A stretch of 64,000 nt of DNA, taken from contig NZ_PCOT01000018.1 in assembly GCF_002979415.1 (NCBI RefSeq), positions 1 through 64,000 on the forward strand, in the 5' to 3' direction. The notes beneath the pieces were generated by a model. That model did no database searches, was not told the origin of the DNA, and was given only the letters and a program-made list of their open reading frames with translations. This DNA comes from Microbacterium sp. MYb72. Lineage in GTDB: Bacteria; Actinomycetota; Actinomycetes; Actinomycetales; Microbacteriaceae. Both the position numbers and the translations under genes were made by a program. Position 1 is the first letter of the stretch. Each line of letters opens with the position of its first letter. Of this stretch, positions 58,120-64,000 are shown in pieces.

Positions 58120-59412
58120 ATGAACACGTACGCCGTCATCGGCGCGGGGCCCTCCGGACTCGCCGCCGCCAGAGCCCTGACCAGCCGTGGAATCCCGGTC
58201 GACGGCTACGAGGCCTCGCACGGGGTCGGCGGCCTCTGGGACATCTCGAACCCGCGCAGCACCATGTACGAGTCGGCGCACCTCATCTCCTCCCGGACGA
58301 CGACCGAGTTCGCCGAGTTCCCGATGCGCTCGGACGTCGACTACCCGGGCCACCGGGTGCTGCTCGAGTACTTCCGCGAGTACGCCGAGCACTTCGGGCT
58401 CACCGGTCTCTTCCGCTTCGAGACCAGGGTCACGCGTCTCGAGCCGCGTGACGGCGGCTGGGATCTCACCGCCACAGGTCCCGACGGGACGAGCACCCGC
58501 TGGTACGCGGGAGTCGTCCTCGCGAACGGCACCCTCGCCGAGCCGAACGTGCCAGCCTTCCCCGGCGAGTTCACCGGGGAGATCCTGCACACGAGCGCGT
58601 ACAAGAGCGCGGCACAGCTCGCCGGCAAGCGCGTGCTGCTGATCGGGGCGGGCAACTCCGGCTGCGACATCGCCGTGGATGCCGTGCACCACGCGGCATC
58701 CGTCGACATGAGCGTCCGCCGCGGCTACTACTTCGTCCCGCGCTACCTCTTCGGCAGGCCCAGCGACACACTGAACCAGGGGCGCCCCCTCCCCGCGCGC
58801 ATCAAGCAGGCCGTCGACACCCGCGTGCTGAGGGCGTTCACGGGAGACCCCGTACGGTTCGGATTCCCGAAGCCCGACTACCGCATCTACGAGTCGCACC
58901 CGATCGTGAACACGCTGATCCTCAACCACCTGGGGCAGGGCGATCTGCGTGTCCGTGCCGACATCGAGAGGTTCGACGGCCCGGTCGTGCGCTTCCGCGA
59001 CGGGAGCACCGGAGAGTACGACCTGCTGATGCTGGCGACCGGCTACACGCTCGACTACCCGTTCGTCGACAAGACGCACCTGCACTGGCGCGGCGCCTCG
59101 CCGCGTCTGTTCCTGAACCTGTTCCCCGCCTCGTTCAACGGACTCTACGTGATGGGCATGATCGAGGCGTCGGGCATCGGCTGGCAGGGGCGCTACGAGC
59201 AGGCCGATCTGCTCGCCGCCTACCTGGATGCCGTCGAGACCGACCCCGCGCGCGCCGCGCGGTTCCGCGACCGCGTGACTGGCACACCGTGGCCGGACCT
59301 CACCGGCGGGTACCACTACCTGGGCCTGGACCGCATGGCGTACTACGTCAACAAGGACGCCTACCGCGGAGCCGTCCGCCGCGAGAAGGACGCGCTGGAG
59401 GCGGGAGCATGA
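58120..59412 (+). CDS. Flavin-containing monooxygenase
   Basis: A 430-aa FMO-like protein. YAVIGAGPSGLAAARALTSRGIPVDGYEASHGVGGLWD is the FAD site, FPGEFTGEILHTSAYKS the FMO-type FxGxxxHxxx(Y/F) signature, VLLIGAGNSGCDIAVDAV the NADPH site, and LMLATGYTLDYPF the ATGY motif. It hydroxylates or Baeyer-Villiger-oxidises an unknown substrate. GGGAG precedes the ATG, and it overlaps the transporter gene by ATGA. Confidence 0.92.
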   Translation: MNTYAVIGAGPSGLAAARALTSRGIPVDGYEASHGVGGLWDISNPRSTMYESAHLISSRTTTEFAEFPMRSDVDYPGHRVLLEYFREYAEHFGLTGLFRFETRVTRLEPRDGGWDLTATGPDGTSTRWYAGVVLANGTLAEPNVPAFPGEFTGEILHTSAYKSAAQLAGKRVLLIGAGNSGCDIAVDAVHHAASVDMSVRRGYYFVPRYLFGRPSDTLNQGRPLPARIKQAVDTRVLRAFTGDPVRFGFPKPDYRIYESHPIVNTLILNHLGQGDLRVRADIERFDGPVVRFRDGSTGEYDLLMLATGYTLDYPFVDKTHLHWRGASPRLFLNLFPASFNGLYVMGMIEASGIGWQGRYEQADLLAAYLDAVETDPARAARFRDRVTGTPWPDLTGGYHYLGLDRMAYYVNKDAYRGAVRREKDALEAGA

Positions 59413-60350
59413 ACGTCGACGACGTCGTGCTGACGTTCTCCCCCGGGTCCCTCACCATCCTCAACATCGTCCTGGGCCTCATCATGCTGGGCATCGCGCT
59501 GGACACCTCCCCCGAGGACTTCCGGGTGGTCGCCAAGCATCCGAAGCCGTTCGTCATCGCGATCCTCGCGCAGCTGCTCCTGCTTCCCATCGCGACCTTC
59601 CTGCTCACCCTCGTGCTTCCCGTGGCGCCGTCGATGGCGCTGGGGATGCTGCTCGTGGCCTGCTGCCCACCGGGCAACATCTCCCAAGTGCTCACGCACC
59701 GCTCCGGGGGCAACGTCGCGCTGTCGGTGTCACTCACCGCGGTGGGCAACCTCGTCTACATCGTCGCCATGCCCCTGAGCATCACGTTCTGGGGGTCTCT
59801 GCACCCGACGGCCCGCACGCTGCTCCGCTCCGTCGAACTCGACCCGTGGCGGATGCTCGTCGAGATCCTGCTGATCGTCGGTCTGCCGTTCGCGGCCGGG
59901 CTCCTGATCCGCGCGAAGCTCCCCGCACTCACCCGACGGGTGCAGCCCTTCGTGAAGTGGTTCAGCCTGCTCGCCCTGCTCGGCTTCATCCTCGTGGCGC
60001 TCGTGGGCAACTGGGCGGTCTTCGTGCAGGTGCTCGGGATCATCCTGCTCGTCGTCACTGTGCACGACGCGGTGGCGCTGGCACTCGGCTACGGCACGGC
60101 CGTGGTCGGCGGACTCGGCACCCGGGAGCGCAAGGCCATGACCTTCGAGGTCGGCATCCGCAACGCCGGTCTCGGTCTCGGACTCGTTTTCCTGTTCTTC
60201 GACGGTCTCGGCGGCATGGCGATCGTCGCGGGCTGGTGGGGCATATGGGACATCATCGCCGGCCTCGTGGTCGCCGGTCTCTGGGCCCGGCACACGAAGC
60301 GTCGAACCGGCTCCGCCACCGGAGACGCGACGCTGAAGGCGGCGTCATGA
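59409..60350 (+). CDS. Bile acid:sodium symporter family transporter
   Basis: A 313-aa BASS/SBF-family protein with about nine or ten membrane helices. LGLIMLGIALDTSPEDFRVVAKHPKPFVIAILAQLLLLP, ACCPPGNISQVLTHRSGGNVALSVSLTAVGNL (sodium site) and MTFEVGIRNAGLGLGLVF are family signatures. It takes up an organic anion. Its place between a monooxygenase and an epimerase suggests that the substrate is processed by those enzymes. Confidence 0.9.
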   Translation: MNVDDVVLTFSPGSLTILNIVLGLIMLGIALDTSPEDFRVVAKHPKPFVIAILAQLLLLPIATFLLTLVLPVAPSMALGMLLVACCPPGNISQVLTHRSGGNVALSVSLTAVGNLVYIVAMPLSITFWGSLHPTARTLLRSVELDPWRMLVEILLIVGLPFAAGLLIRAKLPALTRRVQPFVKWFSLLALLGFILVALVGNWAVFVQVLGIILLVVTVHDAVALALGYGTAVVGGLGTRERKAMTFEVGIRNAGLGLGLVFLFFDGLGGMAIVAGWWGIWDIIAGLVVAGLWARHTKRRTGSATGDATLKAAS

Positions 60351-61297
60351 GCCGGGTGCTCGTCACCGGGGGCGGCGGGTTCCTCGGGTCGCACGTGGCC
60401 GCGGCTCTCGCCGCTCGCGAGGACGTCGAGCTCGTCGTCTCCGCCGATGTCCGCGCCGGAACTCCGCGCGACGGCATCGTCGACGAAGTGCTGGACGTCA
60501 CGGATGCCGACGCGATCGCGCCCGTGCTGCGGGCGCACCGGATCGACACGGTGGTGCACCTCGCCGCCATCGTCAACCCCGGACGCGACGTCGAGCTCGA
60601 GTACCGCGTCGACGTGACCGGCTCCGCCCAGGTGCTCGCGGCCTGCGTCGAGACCGGTGTGCGCCGGATCGTCGTGTCCAGCTCCGGGGCGGCCTACGGC
60701 TACCACCCTGACAACCCGGACTGGATCGACGAGGACCAGCCGCTGCGGGGCAACGATGCCTTCCCGTACTCGCGGCACAAGCGCCTGGTCGAGGAGATGC
60801 TCGCCTCCTACCGAGACGCGCACCCTGAGCTGGAGCAGGTGGTGTTCCGCATCGGCACCATCCTCGGTCCGACCGTGCGCAACCAGATCACCGCGCTCTG
60901 GGACGGCCGGCGCCTCCTGCGCATCGCCGGCTCCGACTCCCCTTTCGTGTTCGTCTGGGTCGACGACGTGGCCGCAGCGATGGTGCGCGCGGCGACGGAC
61001 GGCCCTGCCGGGATCTTCAACGTCGCCGGAGACGGACGGATGACGGTGCCCGAGATCGCCGCACGACTCGGCAAACCCCTGCTGGTGCTGCCCGCCTGGG
61101 CGTTGTCGGCCGCCCTGCGGATCGGAAGGACGCTGCGGCTCACCGAGCACGGCCCGGAGAAGGTGCCGTTCCTCCGCTACCGTCCGGTGCTGGCCAACGC
61201 ACGGCTGAAGGATGTCTTCGGGTTCGCTCCCTCACGCACGTCGGCCGAGGCTTTCGAGGAGTACCTCGCGACGCATCCGGGGGTCGCTCGCCGCTGA
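60347..61297 (+). CDS. NAD-dependent epimerase/dehydratase family protein
   Basis: A 316-aa extended short-chain dehydrogenase. VLVTGGGGFLGSHVAAAL (NAD loop), VVHLAAIVNPGRDVE, VVSSSGAAYG (Ser), and PYSRHKRLVEEML, where YSRHK is the YxxxK catalytic pair, are present. It may act on a sterol- or terpenoid-like or sugar substrate. Third gene of the ATGA-coupled operon with the monooxygenase and transporter. Confidence 0.9.
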   Translation: MSRVLVTGGGGFLGSHVAAALAAREDVELVVSADVRAGTPRDGIVDEVLDVTDADAIAPVLRAHRIDTVVHLAAIVNPGRDVELEYRVDVTGSAQVLAACVETGVRRIVVSSSGAAYGYHPDNPDWIDEDQPLRGNDAFPYSRHKRLVEEMLASYRDAHPELEQVVFRIGTILGPTVRNQITALWDGRRLLRIAGSDSPFVFVWVDDVAAAMVRAATDGPAGIFNVAGDGRMTVPEIAARLGKPLLVLPAWALSAALRIGRTLRLTEHGPEKVPFLRYRPVLANARLKDVFGFAPSRTSAEAFEEYLATHPGVARR

Positions 61298-61305
61298 CGA
61301 GCGGA

Positions 61306-62163
61306 TCAGCCGAGCACGGCATCGAGGAGCGGATGCAGGTGTCTCGTGCCGAGCACCGTCGCCGCCGACCGCGCCCCGGCTGCCAGCGCCTCCGGAACCG
61401 CAGCGCCCGACAGCCGCGCGTCGAGGACGCCCGCGAGGAACGCGTCGCCCGCGCCGTTCGTGTCGACCACGTCAACGGGCTCCGCCGCCACACGGTGCTC
61501 GACGCCATCGGCATCCACCCCGACCGCACCGTCAGCGCCGAGGGTGCACACTGCGAGTCCAGCGCCGCGATCGATGCACGAGCGCAGGAAGGCGACAGGA
61601 TCGGCGAGCCTGTCGGCATTGCAGAAGACGGCATCCGCCGCCTCCAGGAAGGGCCGGTGGAACTCCGCCTCGCCGTCGTAGTCGTGCACGTCGACCCAGA
61701 GCGGTCGTCCGCTCTCTCGGGCGAGGGGCAGCATCCGCAGCGGCTCGGCGGCGAGATCGAGCACGATCGCATCGGCTGCGGCCATCGCGGCGCGCAGCTC
61801 GTCGTCATGGTCGCCCTCGGTGGCGGCGGGGGTCGAGAGATACAGCGAGACCCGCGCGCCCGCTCGGGTCATCAGGTTGATGTGGCGTTCGGTCGTACCG
61901 ATCCCCCAGCGCACCGGTACTCCGGCAGCGTTCAGCGCGGCGCGCACACGGTCTCCGTGCTCGTCAGCCCCCGCCTGCGCGCAGAGCAGCACGGAGCGAC
62001 CGAGCCCGGTGAGACTCAGCGCCTTCCCCGCGCTGGTGCCGCCGACGGTGTCCCAGCTCGCCTCGGCGAACTGCATGTGCGGCACCGGTTCGGGGAGCCT
62101 GTCGAGCACCACGATCGAGTTCCAGGATGCGGGACCGGCGATCACGACGGAGGCGGAGGACAT
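61306..62163 (-). CDS. PfkB-family carbohydrate kinase
   Basis: A 285-aa ribokinase-like sugar kinase. VVIAGPASWNSIVVLDRLPEP, ASWDTVGGTSAGKALSLTGLG, AGADEHGDRVRAALNAAGV and the C-terminal DTNGAGDAFLAGVLDARL with the catalytic Asp and anion hole are present. The substrate is unknown. It is convergent with the epimerase gene (8-bp gap). The nine extra codons upstream (to 62190) are rejected, as GATGGGGGC before ATG 62163 fits better. Confidence 0.9.
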   Translation of the reverse strand: MSSASVVIAGPASWNSIVVLDRLPEPVPHMQFAEASWDTVGGTSAGKALSLTGLGRSVLLCAQAGADEHGDRVRAALNAAGVPVRWGIGTTERHINLMTRAGARVSLYLSTPAATEGDHDDELRAAMAAADAIVLDLAAEPLRMLPLARESGRPLWVDVHDYDGEAEFHRPFLEAADAVFCNADRLADPVAFLRSCIDRGAGLAVCTLGADGAVGVDADGVEHRVAAEPVDVVDTNGAGDAFLAGVLDARLSGAAVPEALAAGARSAATVLGTRHLHPLLDAVLG

Positions 62164-62190
62164 GCCCCCATCCTGCCGCAGCGGGCGCAC

Positions 62191-63294
62191 TCAGCCGATG
62201 CGCTTGATCAGCGAGTCCACCGTCATCCCGTAGTCGATCCGCACCACCGGCAGCGCGAGCTTGTCGGTGCCGATCCCCACGAGTCCCGGCTCGATGGTGC
62301 GGGCCATCTCGTAGCCCGCCTGCGTCACGCCCTGCTTCGCCGTGTCGTTGTAGTGCCCGTACGGATAGGCGATCACCTGACGCACGCCGAGGATGTCCCC
62401 CGAGGTGTTGAGATCGGCGGCGATCTGATCCGCCGTCCAGTTGACCATGCGACCCTTGCCGTTGTCGCCGGCCTGATGCATGTCGTGGGTGTGCGAGCGC
62501 CGCTGCACGTAGATCGACGGAGCGGGGTCCTGGCGATAGGCCGTGATCATGAACGACGTCGACAGCAGCTTGTACTTGTCGATCACCGGGACGGCCAGAT
62601 CGAACCAGGTCTGGTCGGCGTCATCGTCGGTGATGATCACGGAGCGCGCAGGCAGATAGAGCTTCCCGTCGATGAAGGCGCTGAGCTCATCCCACGTGGG
62701 GAGGTAGAAGCCGGTCGTCGCGATGTGGTTCATCTGCGCGTCGAAGTCGCCGATGTACGCGTAGTTGCCGCGCAGCCAGCCCTTCTCCCCCTCGGGGTTC
62801 GCCGTGAACTGGTGGTACATGAGGATCGGGATCTTCGCGTTCTCCGCGACGTTCTCCTCCGGCGTCTTCCACGAGGCGAACAGCTCGACCTGCTGGTCGG
62901 TACAGACCACGGGATCGGCGCCGTTCACGCGGGCCGCCGGGTCGAACGCCGCCGCTGCTGCCGCCGTGGGGTACCAGCCGGCGAACACCTTCCCCTCGAT
63001 CGCCGGGATCGGGAGGTTCTGATACAGCGCTGCCTGCGACTGCAGCAGGGGATCGGCCGGCGCGCCCTCTCCCGAGAACGTCACCGCGCACGCCTGCGGA
63101 TCGTCGGCATCGGCGACCAGCTGCTGGGCAGGGGTGAGCGGATGCTCGATCACCCCTGCCTCCGCGCGCGGAACGGGCTCCTCGGGAGCGCGACCAGCGA
63201 TCCAGGCGTAGGCCCCGGCCGCTCCCCCTCCCAGGAGCACCACCGCGGTGATGATGAATACGACGACCTTGCGCTTGCGCTTCCCCCCGGCCAT
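62191..63294 (-). CDS. Membrane-anchored polysaccharide deacetylase
   Basis: A 367-aa protein. A basic start (MAGGKRKRKVV), one membrane helix at about residues 10-32, a linker with a CxxC-free pair of Cys, then a NodB-like domain from about 150 (IPILMYHQF; SVIITDDDADQTW for the catalytic and metal Asp; RRSHTHDMHQ for the metal His residues; VIAYPYGHYNDTAK). It probably deacetylates a cell-wall or surface glycan outside the membrane. The DDDAD variant replaces the usual TFDDG. Confidence 0.87.
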   Translation of the reverse strand: MAGGKRKRKVVVFIITAVVLLGGGAAGAYAWIAGRAPEEPVPRAEAGVIEHPLTPAQQLVADADDPQACAVTFSGEGAPADPLLQSQAALYQNLPIPAIEGKVFAGWYPTAAAAAAFDPAARVNGADPVVCTDQQVELFASWKTPEENVAENAKIPILMYHQFTANPEGEKGWLRGNYAYIGDFDAQMNHIATTGFYLPTWDELSAFIDGKLYLPARSVIITDDDADQTWFDLAVPVIDKYKLLSTSFMITAYRQDPAPSIYVQRRSHTHDMHQAGDNGKGRMVNWTADQIAADLNTSGDILGVRQVIAYPYGHYNDTAKQGVTQAGYEMARTIEPGLVGIGTDKLALPVVRIDYGMTVDSLIKRIG

Positions 63295-63300
63295 CGTGAT

Positions 63301-64000
63301 CTAGATGTCGAAGCCTTCGGCGATCATCTCGACGAGCTCTTCCCGCTCCTCGACCGGGAGGAAGGCCGCAGCAGCGGCGTTGAACTGGAAGGTCTCCAGG
63401 TCGTCGAGGTCGTACTCGAAGGCCTCGACGAGCAGGGCCAGCTCACGGGTGAGCGAGGTGGCGCTCATGGTGCGGTTGTCGACGTTCACCGTCACGGCGA
63501 AGCCGAGCTGGTAGAGCAGATCGAAGGGGTGGTCGGCGAGCGTCCTGCCCCACTTCTCGATCGCGCCGGTCTGCAGGTTCGACGAGGGCGAGAGCTCGAG
63601 CGGGATCTCGCGATCGCGCACCCAGCGGGCGAGGTCGCCGAACTGCACCTGCACCTCGTCACCCTCCTCCGTGATCACCTCGAGGTCCTCGGCGATGCGC
63701 ACGCCGTGACCGAGGCGCAGCGCGCGGCCGTCGAGCAGCGCAGAGCGGATCGACGCGAGACCGGCCGCCTCTCCGGCATGCACGGTGACCGGGAAGAAGT
63801 TCTCGGCGAGGTAGTCGAAGGCCGCACGGTGGTTGGACGGCGGGAAGCCGTCCTCCGGACCGGCGATGTCGAAGCCCACGGCCCCGCGACCGCGGAAGTC
63901 CACCGCGAGCTCTGCGATCTCACGCGCACGGTCGGTGTGCCGCATCGCGGTGATCAGCTGGCCGACGCGGATGCTGCGACCCGCGCGGTCGACGGCGTCC
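63301..64000 (-). CDS. add: Adenosine deaminase (partial, cut by window edge)
   Basis: The C-terminal 232 residues of an adenosine deaminase, running off the right edge. Visible: VGQLITAMRH, VGFDIAGPEDGFPPSNHRAAF, VTVHAGEAAGLASIRSAL (zinc His and catalytic Glu), RLGHGVRIAED, ELSPSSNLQTGA and VTVNVDNRTMSATSLTRELALL (metal-binding Asp region). It converts adenosine to inosine; the purine nucleoside phosphorylase at 47620 would act next in salvage. The start lies beyond 64000. Confidence 0.93.
   Translation of the reverse strand, partial: DAVDRAGRSIRVGQLITAMRHTDRAREIAELAVDFRGRGAVGFDIAGPEDGFPPSNHRAAFDYLAENFFPVTVHAGEAAGLASIRSALLDGRALRLGHGVRIAEDLEVITEEGDEVQVQFGDLARWVRDREIPLELSPSSNLQTGAIEKWGRTLADHPFDLLYQLGFAVTVNVDNRTMSATSLTRELALLVEAFEYDLDDLETFQFNAAAAAFLPVEEREELVEMIAEGFDI

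Noticed and set aside
1..64000. CRISPR arrays, insertion sequences, rRNA genes, riboswitches
   Set aside because: No regularly spaced repeats, transposase-like ORFs, rRNA signatures or recognisable riboswitch elements were found on reading the window.

Overview
The window is about 70% GC and reads as a chromosome segment of an actinobacterium, most likely Microbacterium or a close relative in the Microbacteriaceae. Supporting this are an acyl-CoA carboxylase epsilon subunit, a DUF3039 gene, a Ku plus polymerase-ligase LigD pair, a Tad/type II secretion operon, and many apparently leaderless genes with a TAnnnT box 6-8 nt before the start codon. The genus is inference; no rRNA is present.

Positions 1 to about 16,450 are one end of an integrated temperate phage; its structural part lies to the left, outside the window. 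A long leftward early operon runs from a Cro-like gene (start 14,119) through an antirepressor, a YqaJ-type exonuclease, a RecT-like protein, HNH nucleases, a methyltransferase, a MazG-like protein, SSB and an XF1762-like protein to a membrane-anchored HEPN-like protein (ends 1,574). Most genes overlap by ATGA-type junctions. A rightward lysogeny module holds a repressor (14,198), an ImmA-like protease (14,547) and a large serine integrase (ends 16,433). Three matching operators sit between the two modules. Two rightward membrane-protein genes (8,597 and 9,432), each behind the same 27-bp leaderless-promoter spacer, interrupt the leftward operon and look like cargo (moron) genes. Four more small rightward genes lie at 501-1,498.

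At about 16,450-16,470 the phage joins host DNA inside the last visible gene of a tadA-tadB-tadC-pilin-like operon (19,569 down to 16,449), which truncates the pilin-like gene. Beyond it is core chromosome: tRNA-Leu(TAG), DedA, Ku/LigD (end joining), a cation efflux protein, rdgB-rph-murI, pncB, an ABC transporter whose ATPase has a long histone-H1-like extension, a nucleotidyltransferase, an MFS sugar porter, acyl-CoA carboxylase beta and epsilon, a ROK regulator, a two-component system, an RNA methyltransferase, Maf and acyl-CoA carboxylase alpha (44,285).

Positions 46,117 to 64,000 hold a flavoprotein quinone reductase, purine nucleoside phosphorylase with a phosphosugar mutase, and a self-contained mannitol PTS cluster: PRD regulator, orphan IIB, HPr, EI, MtlA (IICB), IIA and MtlD. 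A coupled monooxygenase / BASS transporter / epimerase operon follows, then a PfkB kinase, a polysaccharide deacetylase and a partial adenosine deaminase cut by the window edge.
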